Shown: positions 16,226 through 25,362 of the stretch, piece by piece
Position numbering within the stretch: the stretch's first letter is position 1
Layout: every line of letters starts with the position of its first letter
Assembly: GCF_004684805.1 (NCBI RefSeq)
Contig: NZ_SRID01000026.1
Span: 1 to 36,399, forward strand
From: Streptomyces palmae
GTDB taxonomy: Bacteria > Actinomycetota > Actinomycetes > Streptomycetales > Streptomycetaceae
Direction of reading: 5' to 3'
Length of the DNA: 36,399 nucleotides
Position numbers and translations under genes: made by a program
The notes under the pieces: model-generated
Database searches by the model: none
What the model was told of the DNA's origin: nothing
The model's input: the letters and a program-made list of their open reading frames with translations, nothing else

Positions 16226-17632
16226 GTGAACGTGCCCGCCCCCGCCGAGCTGCCCGTCGTGGTGATCGGAGCCGGACCCGCCGGTCTGGCCGCCGCCGCC
16301 CACCTGGTCGACCGCGGCATCGAGCCCGTGGTGCTGGAGGCGGGTACGGCCGCCGGCGCGACGGTGCGGGAGTGGTCGCATGTGCGGCTCTTCTCCACCT
16401 GGGGCGAGGTCACCGACCCCGCCGCGGAGAAGCTGCTCGCGTCCACCGACTGGACCAGGCCGGACGCGGCGGTCTACCCCTCGGGCGCGGACTGGGCCGA
16501 GCAGTACCTTCAGCCGCTCGCCGACGCCCTCGGCGACAGGGTCCGCTTCGCCGCGAGGGTGACCGGCGTCTCCCGCGCCGGCCGGGACCGGATCGTGGAC
16601 GCCGACCGCGAAGGCCAGCCCTTCGTCGTCCACGTCGCCCATGCCGACGGGCGGGAGGAGCGCCTGTTCGCCCGCGCGGTGATCGACGCCTCCGGCACCT
16701 GGACCACGCCCGGTCCGGCCGGCGGCAGCGGCCTGCCCGCGCTCGGTGAGAAGGCGGCGGCCGACCGGATCAGCTACCGCCTCCCCGACCTGAAGGACCC
16801 CGCCGTACGGGCCCGATACGCGGGCAGGCGCACTGCGGTCATCGGCTCCGGGGCCTCCGCGTTCACCGCCCTCGCCTACCTGGCCGACCTGGCCAAGGCC
16901 GAGGACGGCACCGGCACCAAGGCCCTGTGGATCCTGCGCCGCGGCCTCTCCGGCTCCACCTTCGGGGGCGGCACGGCCGACCAGCTGCCCGCCCGCGGCG
17001 CGCTCGGCCTCGCCGCCAAGGCCGCCGTCGACCAGGGTCACGCGGACGCGGTCACCGGATTCCGCACCGACGTGATCGAGCGCGACGGCGAGGGGCGCCT
17101 CGTGCTGGTCGCCGAGGACGGGCGCCGACTCGCGGCGGTGGACGAGCTGATCGTGCTGACCGGCTTCCGCCCGGACCTGTCCTTCCTCTCCGAGATCCGC
17201 CTCGGCCTCGACGAGCGCCTTCAGGCTCCCATCGAACTCGCCCCGCTGATCGACCCCAACCAGCACTCCTGCGGCACCGTCTACCCGCACGGCCACCGCG
17301 AGCTGTCCCACCCCGAACAGGGCGTCTACCTCGTCGGCATGAAGTCCTACGGCCGCGCCCCGACCTTCCTGGCGATGACCGGGTACGAGCAGGTCCGCTC
17401 CGTCGTCGCAGCGATCGCCGGCGACCTGGAATCCGCCGACCGCGTCGAACTCACCCTTCCCGAGACCGGGGTGTGCGGCGGCGCCGGCCTGTTCGACGCC
17501 CCCGCGGCGGACCAGGCATCCGGCGGCTGCTGCACCACCGCACCGGTGCCGGTCGGCATCGGCAGGGCCCCCGCGGCCGAGGCGGTCGCAGGGGCGACCC
17601 AGCCGGCGGACGGTGGATGCTGCGGCGGATGA
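16226..17632 (+). CDS. arsO: ArsO-like FAD/NAD(P)-dependent monooxygenase
   Basis: A 468-residue two-dinucleotide-domain flavoprotein. FAD motif GAGPAG near residues 12-17 (after VVVIG) and NAD(P) motif VIGSGASA near 201 are visible, and TGFRPD resembles the conserved late motif of flavin monooxygenases. Streptomyces ars clusters (arsRBOCT of plasmid pHZ227) carry a similar ArsO of uncertain reaction. The C-terminus is unusual: a Gly/Ala/Pro tail with five Cys in CGG, GGCC and GGCC motifs, suggestive of metalloid binding. GAGGGAG precedes the GTG. No thioredoxin reductase (ArsT) gene follows. The symbol is by analogy. Confidence 0.82.
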   Translation: MNVPAPAELPVVVIGAGPAGLAAAAHLVDRGIEPVVLEAGTAAGATVREWSHVRLFSTWGEVTDPAAEKLLASTDWTRPDAAVYPSGADWAEQYLQPLADALGDRVRFAARVTGVSRAGRDRIVDADREGQPFVVHVAHADGREERLFARAVIDASGTWTTPGPAGGSGLPALGEKAAADRISYRLPDLKDPAVRARYAGRRTAVIGSGASAFTALAYLADLAKAEDGTGTKALWILRRGLSGSTFGGGTADQLPARGALGLAAKAAVDQGHADAVTGFRTDVIERDGEGRLVLVAEDGRRLAAVDELIVLTGFRPDLSFLSEIRLGLDERLQAPIELAPLIDPNQHSCGTVYPHGHRELSHPEQGVYLVGMKSYGRAPTFLAMTGYEQVRSVVAAIAGDLESADRVELTLPETGVCGGAGLFDAPAADQASGGCCTTAPVPVGIGRAPAAEAVAGATQPADGGCCGG

Positions 17633-17669
17633 CCGGCGCCCGCCCCCGCGACGGCGGCCGGCCGCCGGC

Positions 17670-18704
17670 TCAGAAGTCGACGGACGCGGCCACCGGGAGG
17701 TGGTCGCTGAGGGTGCGCGGCAGCGACCAGGCGGAGACCGGGTCGAGGCCGCGCACCATGATCTGGTCGATGCGGGCCATCGGGAAGGAAGCGGGCCAGC
17801 TGAAGCCGAATCCGTCCCCGGCGGCGCCCTGGGCCGACCGGAGCTGGGAGGTGATGGGGGCCAGGGCCCGGTCGTTCATGGTGCCGTTGAGGTCGCCGAG
17901 GAGGATCACCCTGGCCAGCCGCTCCCTGCCGATGGCCTTGCCGAGGGCCTCGGCGCTGCCGTCCCGCTGCCCGGCGGTGAAGCCCGCGTTGAACTTCACC
18001 CGGACCGAGGGCAGGTGCGCGACATAGACCGCGACATCGCCCCGGGGGGTGGCCACGGTGGTGCGCAGGGCGCGGGTCCAGCCCATCTTGATGTCGACCG
18101 GGCGGCTGTCGTGCAGCGGGTAGCGGCTCCACAGCCCGACGGTGCCCTGCACCGTGTGGTAGCGGTACGTACCGGCCAGCGCCTTCCGGTACACGGGCAG
18201 CGCGCTGTCGCTCAGCTCCTCCAGGGCCACCACCTGGGCGCCGGAGGCGGCCACCTTGCGGGCGGTGCCGGCCGGGTCGGGGTTCTCCGCGTTGACGTTG
18301 TGGGTGACCACGGTCAGCTCACCGCCGCCGTGCGAGCGGTCGAAGAACATCAGCCCGCCGAAGAGGTTCAGCCAGACCGCCACCGGCAGCAGCAGCGCCA
18401 GCAGGGCGGTGGCCGAGCGGCGCCACAGGGCGCACCCCAGCAGTACCGGGATGAACCCGCCCAGCCACGGCAGGAAGGTCTCCAGCAGGCTGCCGAGGCT
18501 GCCCAGCCGGTTGGGGATCTGCGCATGGAAGATCATCAGCAGGGCGAGCAGCGCCGCGCAGCCGGCCGGCACCATGCCCCGCCGCCAGATGCCGCGGTCG
18601 TGCCGCAGGTGCCCCCAATGACGGAGCAGGCGCCGGAGCCGGGAACCGGTCGGTTCGGCTCCGGGCCCGCCCTGTCCGGTTTGCTGGGTGTACGCCTGCA
18701 CCAT
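17670..18704 (-). CDS. Membrane-linked endonuclease/exonuclease/phosphatase protein
   Basis: A 344-residue protein with about three hydrophobic helices (residues ~40-120) and a C-terminal EEP fold. EEP active-site elements in order: THNVNAEN (Asn), ALEELS (Glu), GDLNGTMND (Asp and Asn), DQIMV and SDHLPV (Asp-His). The topology suggests the catalytic domain faces outside, where it could hydrolyse phosphodiesters or nucleic acids; the substrate cannot be read. ATG 18704 has GAGGA 8 nt upstream and is preferred to ATG 18755. Three GGTCA repeats lie upstream. Confidence 0.85.
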   Translation of the reverse strand: MVQAYTQQTGQGGPGAEPTGSRLRRLLRHWGHLRHDRGIWRRGMVPAGCAALLALLMIFHAQIPNRLGSLGSLLETFLPWLGGFIPVLLGCALWRRSATALLALLLPVAVWLNLFGGLMFFDRSHGGGELTVVTHNVNAENPDPAGTARKVAASGAQVVALEELSDSALPVYRKALAGTYRYHTVQGTVGLWSRYPLHDSRPVDIKMGWTRALRTTVATPRGDVAVYVAHLPSVRVKFNAGFTAGQRDGSAEALGKAIGRERLARVILLGDLNGTMNDRALAPITSQLRSAQGAAGDGFGFSWPASFPMARIDQIMVRGLDPVSAWSLPRTLSDHLPVAASVDF

Positions 18705-18741
18705 TCGCTGATCCTCACTCCGGACTGCTTTTCCGCACGGC

Positions 18742-18772
18742 CTGACCTCAGGCATGACCATAGGGGATGACC
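18742..18772 (-). promoter_or_regulatory. Three direct GGTCA repeats upstream of the EEP gene
   Basis: On the minus strand GGTCAT, GGTCAT and GGTCAG occur at 18772-18767, 18759-18754 and 18747-18742, spaced 13 and 12 nt. Direct repeats at about one helical turn can be response-regulator sites, but the regulator is unknown and the spacing does not match the 11-base PHO box. Confidence 0.25.
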
Positions 18773-18918
18773 AGGGGTTTTCCTGGTGCCGCACCGACCC
18801 CCACAGCGTGGGTGAGGACGAGTCGAGGGCGTGTGGGGGTTCCGGCGCGCCCCCCTTCGCCGCGAGCTGTGACAGAACGGGCACACAAACCGGGTGATAC
18901 GCGGACGCGGGCCGGCGA

Positions 18919-19521
18919 TCAGCCCGGCAGGCGGACGCCCTCCAGCACGGTGTCCACGATCCGCTCGGTCAGCCCCTCGGGCAGTTCCCGCCACTCATGG
19001 AGCACCGCGCGGGCGAGCATGGGGCCGACGAACAGGTCGGCGATCAGCTCCACGTCCTGGTCGGCGCGGATCTCGCCGCGCTCCATCCCCTGGCGCAGCA
19101 CGGTGAGCAGCGTCTCGCGGCGCCCCTGGATCACCGTGTCGTGGTACTCCTGCCAGAGGTCGGGGTGGTCCTGCACATGGCCGACCACGGCCCGCAGGAT
19201 CGCGGAGTTCCGTTTGGCCAGCGCCCGCCGGCGGATGAACTCCACCACGGTGACCAGGTCGTCCCGGAGCGAGACGCCGGCCGGCGCCGGGCCGGGTTCG
19301 TCCAGGGAGCGCATCACGTCCAGCATCAGCGCTTCCTTGCCCGGCCAGCGGCGGTAGACGGTGGCCTTGCCGACGCCCGCCTCCCGGGCGATGCGCTCCA
19401 TGGAGAGCTCCCCCATGGAGGCGCCGCCCTCCAGCAGCCGCAGTACCGTCTCGATGATCGCCGTGTCGACGGCGGCACTGCGGGGCCGGCCCGGTGGCCG
19501 CGGCGCGGGAACGATGTTCAC
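18919..19521 (-). CDS. TetR-family repressor of the upstream MFS pump
   Basis: A 200-residue repressor: the N-terminal helix-turn-helix ([28 protein letters not shown]) is classical TetR, minus exact homology, and the C-terminal helical domain resembles the TetR_C_11-type ligand-binding region. Its GTG overlaps the MFS stop by 4 nt (GTGA), so pump and repressor are made together. A perfect inverted repeat upstream of the MFS gene is its likely operator, giving negative feedback relieved by a pump substrate. Confidence 0.92.
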   Translation of the reverse strand: MNIVPAPRPPGRPRSAAVDTAIIETVLRLLEGGASMGELSMERIAREAGVGKATVYRRWPGKEALMLDVMRSLDEPGPAPAGVSLRDDLVTVVEFIRRRALAKRNSAILRAVVGHVQDHPDLWQEYHDTVIQGRRETLLTVLRQGMERGEIRADQDVELIADLFVGPMLARAVLHEWRELPEGLTERIVDTVLEGVRLPG

Positions 19522-21146
19522 CGCCGGGCCTCCTTGGACTCCCGCTGCTCTTCGGTCCGCTCGCCGTCCCGGCCGCCCGCTGCGGGCTTTCCCTTGCCGG
19601 GCAGGAAGACCAGCGCCACCAGGGCGCCCAGCACCGCCACCGCGGCCGCGCTCAGCGAGGCGACGTGCATGGCGTGGACGAAGGCGACCCGGGCCGCGTC
19701 GCCCAGCGGCCGGCCCGCCGGGCCCATCCGGTCGGCGACGGTGAGGGTGGCCTCCACGGACTCCCCCGCCGACCGGCGGGCGGAGTCGGACAGGCCCGGG
19801 GTGCGGGCCAGCTCGCCCTCGATGCCGCCGCGGTAGGCGGTGGACAGCACCGAGCCGAGCACCGCCACCCCGAGGGCGCCGCCGAGCTGCCGGAAGGTGT
19901 TGTTGAGTGCCGAGCCGGACCCGGCCTTCTCCCGGGGCAGCGCCTGCATGATGGTCACCGTGACCGGCGGCATGACGTGCGCCATTCCGCAGCCCTGGAG
20001 GAAGAAGAGCACCTCCAGCACCCAGATCGGCGAGTCCGTGCCCAGGGTCAGGAAGCCGGCCAGGGCAGCGGCCACCATCAGCATGCCGCCGACGCACACC
20101 GCCCGGGACCCGAGGCGCTCCACCACCAGCCGGGCCCGCGGCGCGAAGATCAACTGCGCGACGGCGACCGGGAGCAGCAGCAGGCCCGACTGCAACGCGG
20201 TGTATCCGCGCACACTCTGGGTGTAGAAGACCATGAAGAAGGTGACGCCCAGCAGGGCGAAGAAGACCAACCCGACGGCGGCGACGGCGGCCGAGAAGTC
20301 GGGGCGGCGGAAGTAACCGACATCGAGGGACGGGTGGTCGCTGCGCTTCTCGTGCAGCACGAACAGGGCCAGCACGCCGAGCCCGGCGACGACCGTGGCC
20401 AGCACCTGCGGATCGGTGAAGTCGGCCAACTGGCCGCCCTTGATGATGCCGTACACCAGCAGCATCAGGCCGACGACGGAGAGCAACACCCCGAGTGGGT
20501 CGAGCCGGCCTGGCGCCGGGTCGCGGGAGTCGGGCACCAGCAGCATCATCGCGGTCAGGCCGACGATCACCACCGGTACGTTGACGAAGAAGACCGAGCC
20601 CCACCAGAAGTGCTGGAGCAGCAGCCCGCCGGTGACCGGCCCTATGGCGATGGCCAGCCCGACGGAGGCGACCCAGATGCCTATCGCCTTGGGTTGCTCG
20701 TCGCGCTCGAAGACGTTGACCAGGATGGCCAGCGTGGCGGGCATCACCAGGGCGGCGCCCACGCCCATCAGGGCGCGGAAGGCGATCAGTTCGCCCGACG
20801 AACCGGAGAAGGCGGCGAGCACCGAGCCGAGGCCGAACAGGGCCATGCCGCCCATCAGCACTTTCTTGCGGCCGATCCGGTCGCCGAGCAGCCCGGCGGT
20901 GAAGAGCAGGCCCGCGAAGACGAGGGTGTAGGCATTGATCGCCCACTCCAGTTGGCTCTGGGTGGCGCCCAGGCCGGTGGGCTTCGGTTGGGCGATGGTC
21001 TTCATCGCCACATTGAGGATCGAGTTGTCGAGCACGACCATCAGCACGCTGATCATCAGGACGGTGAGGATCGCCCAGCGCCGGCGGTGGACTTTCTCCG
21101 GGACGCCGCGCGCCTGGTCGCGGGAGGTATCGGACGGAGCAGTCAT
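19518..21146 (-). CDS. DHA2-family MFS multidrug efflux pump
   Basis: A 542-residue 14-helix antiporter of the EmrB/QacA family. [10 protein letters not shown] in helix 1, [10 protein letters not shown] (motif A) and [11 protein letters not shown] (motif C) are visible. The C-terminal tail is charged (Glu/Arg/Lys). It differs from the other DHA2 gene at 11878 in operon design: here a TetR gene follows with overlapping codons, and a clear operator precedes it. The start ATG 21146 has only a weak ribosome-binding site. Confidence 0.94.
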   Translation of the reverse strand: MTAPSDTSRDQARGVPEKVHRRRWAILTVLMISVLMVVLDNSILNVAMKTIAQPKPTGLGATQSQLEWAINAYTLVFAGLLFTAGLLGDRIGRKKVLMGGMALFGLGSVLAAFSGSSGELIAFRALMGVGAALVMPATLAILVNVFERDEQPKAIGIWVASVGLAIAIGPVTGGLLLQHFWWGSVFFVNVPVVIVGLTAMMLLVPDSRDPAPGRLDPLGVLLSVVGLMLLVYGIIKGGQLADFTDPQVLATVVAGLGVLALFVLHEKRSDHPSLDVGYFRRPDFSAAVAAVGLVFFALLGVTFFMVFYTQSVRGYTALQSGLLLLPVAVAQLIFAPRARLVVERLGSRAVCVGGMLMVAAALAGFLTLGTDSPIWVLEVLFFLQGCGMAHVMPPVTVTIMQALPREKAGSGSALNNTFRQLGGALGVAVLGSVLSTAYRGGIEGELARTPGLSDSARRSAGESVEATLTVADRMGPAGRPLGDAARVAFVHAMHVASLSAAAVAVLGALVALVFLPGKGKPAAGGRDGERTEEQRESKEARR

Positions 21147-21165
21147 ATGGCCAACCGTAACGCCG

Positions 21166-21194
21166 TTTCGATACGGACCCGTCTCGTATCGAAA
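21166..21194. promoter_or_regulatory. TetR-type operator of the MFS-tetR operon
   Basis: Perfect inverted repeat TTTCGATACG (21166-21175) and CGTATCGAAA (21185-21194) with a 9-nt spacer, 20 nt upstream of the MFS start. Size and position fit a TetR dimer site overlapping the promoter. Binding by the operon's own TetR is inferred. Confidence 0.8.
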
Positions 21195-21412
21195 AGTTGG
21201 CGAAGGCTTTGCGTGGACCGGCCGGACACGGGCCCGCTCCCCGGGCGCCGCTCTCCCGGTTTCCCCTCGGCTTTCCCCCGGGTTCGGCCGCGCGGCGGTG
21301 TGGCGAGGGCGGCGGCCGGGGGCACTTCCCCGACGCGGGGGGCGCGTGCCAGCATGGAGGCGGTCCGGAGACACCGTTCAGGGTGCTTCGAGATGACGAA
21401 GGAGCCGTAGGA

Positions 21413-22285
21413 ATGACGCACGTCAGCCCTGCCCAGACGCAGAAACAGCCCGACAGCAGCAAGGCGCTGTACGGGGGCATCAGCTCACGGCGGATCACCG
21501 TCCGCGACATCGCGGCCGCGAAGCGGCGCGGCGAGAAGTGGCCCATGCTCACCGCCTATGACGCGATGACCGCCTCGGTCTTCGACGAGGCCGGCATCCC
21601 GGTGCTGCTGGTCGGCGACTCGATGGGCAACTGCCACCTCGGCTACGAGACCACCGTGCCGGTCACCATGGACGAGATCGCGATCCTCTCCGCCGCGGTG
21701 GTGCGCGGCACCAAGCGGTCCCTGGTCGTGGCGGACCTGCCGTTCGGCGCGTACCAGGAGGGCGCCGTACAGGCGCTGCGGAACGCCACCCGGCTGGTCA
21801 AGGAGGCCGGGGTGGGCGCGGTGAAGCTGGAGGGCGGCGAGCGCTCGGCCCACCAGATCGAGCTGCTCGTGCAGGCCGGTATCCCGGTGATGGCGCACAT
21901 CGGCCTCACCCCGCAGTCGGTGCACGCCTTCGGCGGGTACCCGGTCCAGGGGCGCGGCGAGGAGGCGGCCCAGCAGCTGCTGCGCGACGCCAAGGCGGTG
22001 CAGGACGCGGGCGCCTTCGCGGTGGTCTTGGAGGTCGTCCCGGCCGAGCTGGCCGCCGAGGTGACCCGCTCGCTGCACATCCCCACGGTGGGCATCGGCG
22101 CGGGTGCGGAGTGCGACGCCCAGGTGCTGGTGTGGACGGACATGGCGGGCCTGAACGGCGGCCGGGTGCCCAAGTTCGTCAAGCAGTACGCCGCGCTGCG
22201 GGAGACCCTCGGGGATGCGGCGAAGGAGTTCGCGGCGGACGTGGTGGGTGGGGCGTACCCGGCGCCGGAGCACGCGTTTCACTGA
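21413..22285 (+). CDS. panB: 3-methyl-2-oxobutanoate hydroxymethyltransferase
   Basis: First committed step of pantothenate/CoA synthesis: transfers a hydroxymethyl group from methylene-tetrahydrofolate to ketoisovalerate. The 290-residue barrel carries family blocks MLTAYDAMTASVFDEAGI, VGDSMGNCHLGYETTVPVT (metal-binding Asp), GAVKLEGG and AHIGLTPQS. GGAG lies 8 nt before the ATG, after an N-terminal extension of ~20 residues. It stands alone here; panC and panD are not in the window. Confidence 0.96.
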   Translation: MTHVSPAQTQKQPDSSKALYGGISSRRITVRDIAAAKRRGEKWPMLTAYDAMTASVFDEAGIPVLLVGDSMGNCHLGYETTVPVTMDEIAILSAAVVRGTKRSLVVADLPFGAYQEGAVQALRNATRLVKEAGVGAVKLEGGERSAHQIELLVQAGIPVMAHIGLTPQSVHAFGGYPVQGRGEEAAQQLLRDAKAVQDAGAFAVVLEVVPAELAAEVTRSLHIPTVGIGAGAECDAQVLVWTDMAGLNGGRVPKFVKQYAALRETLGDAAKEFAADVVGGAYPAPEHAFH

Positions 22286-22330
22286 GTTGTCGGGTTGGCT
22301 GCGGGCCGGCTGTGGCTGGTCGCGCAGCTC

Positions 22331-22406
22331 TCCCCCGGACTCCGTCCGGGAGGTGCCCCACCCCCGGACTTCGTCCAGGGGTGACCCCCCAGCGCCCCTT
22401 TGGGGG
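22331..22406. repeat. Cluster of short G+C-rich hairpins after panB
   Basis: The 245-nt gap holds three hairpins: CCCGGAC-TCC-GTCCGGG (22334-22350), an imperfect CCCCCGGAC-TTC-GTCCAGGGG (22361-22381), and GCCCC-TTT-GGGG (22394-22405). From memory, such motifs recur in Streptomyces intergenic regions; I could not verify that here. They may end the panB transcript. Confidence 0.6.
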
Positions 22407-22530
22407 CACGCTTCGGGGCGCCCTGCCAGAAGCCATCGCGGCACATCGACAGCCCGCCGACCGTCCCCCGTCGGCGGGCTGTCCGCCGCTTGTCGGTGGT
22501 CTGTCGGTGGACCCTGGCAAGCTCGAGGGC

Positions 22531-23568
22531 ATGACGCGATTCGAACAGAACCTCACCGGGGGGAACGCCGTGGAGGTGCGCGGGCTGGTGAAGCACTTCG
22601 GTGCCACCAAGGCCGTGGACGGCGTGGACCTGGACGTGCGAGAAGGCACCGTCCTGGGCGTCCTGGGCCCCAACGGGGCCGGCAAGACCACCTTGGTGCG
22701 CTGCCTGTCCACCCTGCTGCGGCCGGACGCCGGCACCGCCACCGTGGCCGGTTACGACGTGGTGCGCCAGCCGCGCCAGCTGCGCCGCACCATCGGCCTG
22801 ACCGGTCAGTACGCCTCGGTCGACGAGAAGCTCTCCGGCTGGGAGAACCTGTACATGATCGGGCGGCTGCTCGATCTGTCCCGCAAGGAGGCGCGCTCCC
22901 GCGCCGACGCCATGCTGGAGCGGTTCTCGCTCACCGAGGCCGCCAAGCGCGCGGCGGGCACCTACTCCGGCGGTATGCGCCGCCGCCTGGACCTGGCCGC
23001 CTCGATGATCGGCCACCCGGCCGTGCTCTACCTGGACGAGCCCACCACCGGTCTCGACCCGCGCACCCGCAACGAGGTGTGGGACGAGGTGAAGCGGATG
23101 GTGCAGGAGGGCAGCACGGTACTGCTCACCACCCAGTACATGGAGGAGGCCGAGCAGCTCGCCAGCGAGCTGACGGTGATCGACCGGGGCAAGGTCATCG
23201 CCGAGGGCCGGGTCAACGAACTCAAGGCCAAGGTCGGCGGGCGCACCCTGCAGATCCGGCCGGTGGACACCGCCGACCTCGACCCGATGATCGCCGCGGT
23301 GACCGAGTCCGGTCTGGACGGCATCGGCGGCGCCACCGCCGACCGCGAGGAGGGCCTGGTCAACGTCCCCATCGTCAGCGACGAGCAGTTGACCGCGGTG
23401 ATCGGGCTGCTCGGCCGGCACGGCTTCGCGATCGCCGGCATCGACACCCACCTGCCCAGCCTGGACGAGGTGTTCCTGGCCCTGACCGGCCAGAAGACCT
23501 CCACCCCGCAGGACGAGCAGGACCAGCAGGACCAGCAGGACACCAGCCTCGAGGAGGTCGCGGCGTGA
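22531..23568 (+). CDS. DrrA-like ABC transporter ATPase
   Basis: A 345-residue ATPase of the daunorubicin-resistance (DrrA) type. Walker A GPNGAGKT is at 46-53, Q-loop GLTGQYASVDEKLSG, signature YSGGMRRRLD, Walker B VLYLDEPTTGLDP, and the C-terminal DrrA-specific extension (about residues 225-320). The tail is Asp/Gln-rich (QDEQDQQDQQD). It overlaps the permease GTG by 4 nt and would energise it for export of a drug or lipid. The ribosome-binding site is crowded (GAGG about 2 nt before ATG). It is not clearly part of the RiPP cluster. Confidence 0.92.
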   Translation: MTRFEQNLTGGNAVEVRGLVKHFGATKAVDGVDLDVREGTVLGVLGPNGAGKTTLVRCLSTLLRPDAGTATVAGYDVVRQPRQLRRTIGLTGQYASVDEKLSGWENLYMIGRLLDLSRKEARSRADAMLERFSLTEAAKRAAGTYSGGMRRRLDLAASMIGHPAVLYLDEPTTGLDPRTRNEVWDEVKRMVQEGSTVLLTTQYMEEAEQLASELTVIDRGKVIAEGRVNELKAKVGGRTLQIRPVDTADLDPMIAAVTESGLDGIGGATADREEGLVNVPIVSDEQLTAVIGLLGRHGFAIAGIDTHLPSLDEVFLALTGQKTSTPQDEQDQQDQQDTSLEEVAA

Positions 23569-24380
23569 GCGCGACGACAGTGAAGCCCGCCGCGCTGCCC
23601 GCCGAGGGCCGGATCGGGCTGCGCGCCAACCTGCGGCACATCAGCGCCCTGGTGCGCCGCAACGCGCTGCAGATCAAGCAGGACCCGGAGTCGATGTTCG
23701 ACGCCGTGATGATGCCGATCATCTTCACCCTGCTGTTCGTGTACGTCTTCGGCGGCGCGGTCGCCGGGGGTCAGCAGGCGTACGTCAACTACTTCGTGCC
23801 CGGCATGATGGCGATGGGCGGTCTGAACATCGCCATGTCGGTCGGCACCGGAGTCAACGACGACTTCAACAAGGGGGTGATGGACCGCTTCCGCACCATG
23901 CCGATCGCCCGTTCCTCGGTGCTGATAGCCAAGCTGATCGTGGAGACCGGGCGGATGCTGGTGTCCACCGTCATCCTGCTGACCGTGGGCTTCATCCTGG
24001 GCTTCGACCTGAAGACCGACCCGCTGCAGCTGCTGGCCGCCGTCGGCCTGGCGCTGGTCTTCGGTTCCTCGCTGACCTGGATCTTCATGTGGCTGGGGCT
24101 GTCGTTGAAGACCCCGCAGGCCGTTCAGGGAATGGGATTCCTGGTGATCATGCCGCTGCAGTTCGGTTCCTCGATCTTCGCCAAGCCGGACTCGATGCCC
24201 GGCTGGCTGCAGACCTTCACCGACTACAACCCCCTCTCCCGGCTGGCGGACGCGGCCCGGGCGCTGACCCAGGGCGAGGGCGCGATCGCCGCCCCCACCC
24301 TGACCGTGCTGCTGTGGGCCCTGGGCATCACCGTGGTGACCGCCCCGCTGGCGGTGCGCAAGTTCCGCGACAAGACCTGA
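23565..24380 (+). CDS. DrrB-like ABC transporter permease
   Basis: A 271-residue ABC-2 type membrane subunit with about six helices; FVPGMMAMGGLNIAMSVGTGVNDDFNKGVMDRFRTMPI is the ABC-2 signature region, here given as a family match rather than for copying. It works with the ATPase just upstream, whose stop overlaps its GTG, and GAGGAGG lies 7 nt before that start. A hairpin plus T tract follows. The exported compound is unknown. Confidence 0.9.
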   Translation: MSATTVKPAALPAEGRIGLRANLRHISALVRRNALQIKQDPESMFDAVMMPIIFTLLFVYVFGGAVAGGQQAYVNYFVPGMMAMGGLNIAMSVGTGVNDDFNKGVMDRFRTMPIARSSVLIAKLIVETGRMLVSTVILLTVGFILGFDLKTDPLQLLAAVGLALVFGSSLTWIFMWLGLSLKTPQAVQGMGFLVIMPLQFGSSIFAKPDSMPGWLQTFTDYNPLSRLADAARALTQGEGAIAAPTLTVLLWALGITVVTAPLAVRKFRDKT

Positions 24381-24415
24381 GCCGGACCGGATTCAAGGGG
24401 GAGAGACGGGAGGTA

Positions 24416-24441
24416 CCCCCGGACGGTGTCCGGGGGATTTT
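24416..24441 (+). terminator. Rho-independent terminator after the DrrB-like gene
   Basis: A 9-base perfect stem CCCCCGGAC (24416-24424) / GTCCGGGGG (24428-24436) with a GGT loop is followed by ATTTTCCC. It lies between two convergent operons, and the stem could also stop the RiPP operon arriving on the minus strand. Confidence 0.85.
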
Positions 24442-24510
24442 CCCTTGTGTGGGCCGCTTGCGGGCGGCGGCGCCGCGTCGCCTCAGTCTTTCCAGCCGGC
24501 CTCAGCGGCC

Positions 24511-25362
24511 TCAGCTGATGTCGCGGCGCCTGAGCAGCCAGACCGCCAGCCCCAGGAAGAGGGCCGTGTAGCCGGCCAGTACCAGGGTGGCCGGCAGTGG
24601 ACCGGAGACGGAGACCACTCCGGGGATGGAGCTGTTCGCCTCGCCGGTCGGGTCGAGGGCGGTGGCCAGTGAGCCCACGTTCGGCCCGAGCAGCGCCCGG
24701 CGGACCCCGGAGAGCGCGGGCAGCGCACCGCCCAGCCCGTTCACCAGGGACTCCACCGCGAGCAGCCACAGCAGGCCGACGCCGATGGCGGCTCCGGTGG
24801 CGCGCAGCAGTACGGCCAGCAGCATGCCCAGGCTGGCCGCGGCCAGTCCCGCCAGCCAGGCGGCGCCGATGCCGCCGAGCCAGTCGCCCACGCTCGGCCA
24901 GTGCGCGGCCTTGCCGGTCGCGGCGGCGATGATGCCGCTGGCGGCGGCGGTCACCGCGATCACCGCGAGCGAGACCAGCAGCACGGTGATGGCCGCGGCG
25001 AGGGCCTTGACCAGCACGGCGGCCCCCCGGCCGGGCCGCTGGACGAGCAGCGTGCCCCAGGTCCCCCAGCGGTACTCGCCGCCGGCGAACACCACCCCGA
25101 GGATGAGCATCAGCGCACTGCCGAACATCGGGTACAGCCCCACCGCGGTGGCCAGGAAGCGGTCCGGCAGCAGCCCTTCCAGCAGATCCTGCGGATTCTG
25201 CGAGGGCTTGGGCTGGTCCTTGATCGCCAGGTAGACGATGTACGGCACCACCATGCCGAAGCAGACCGCCATCGCGGTCCAGGCGCTGCCGATGATCCAG
25301 ACCCCCGGGCGCTTGCGGGCCAGCAGGAGTTCGGCGCGCAGCGCTCCGTTTACCGTGTCCAT
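24511..25362 (-). CDS. ABC transporter permease of the RiPP cluster
   Basis: A 283-residue ABC-2 type membrane subunit with about six hydrophobic helices (YIVYL, GSALMLILGVVFAGGEYRWGT, then later Ala/Leu-rich segments). It is the last gene of the minus-strand operon, and its ATG overlaps the ATPase stop by 13 nt. It would pair with that ATPase to export the mature peptide or confer self-resistance, as BcrA/B-like transporters do in other RiPP clusters. Function is inferred from context. Confidence 0.85.
   Translation of the reverse strand: MDTVNGALRAELLLARKRPGVWIIGSAWTAMAVCFGMVVPYIVYLAIKDQPKPSQNPQDLLEGLLPDRFLATAVGLYPMFGSALMLILGVVFAGGEYRWGTWGTLLVQRPGRGAAVLVKALAAAITVLLVSLAVIAVTAAASGIIAAATGKAAHWPSVGDWLGGIGAAWLAGLAAASLGMLLAVLLRATGAAIGVGLLWLLAVESLVNGLGGALPALSGVRRALLGPNVGSLATALDPTGEANSSIPGVVSVSGPLPATLVLAGYTALFLGLAVWLLRRRDIS

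Noticed and set aside
22531..24380. DrrA/DrrB-like genes as part of the RiPP cluster
   Set aside because: They are on the opposite strand, end at a strong terminator, and the RiPP operon has its own ABC pair. Membership cannot be excluded but is not supported.
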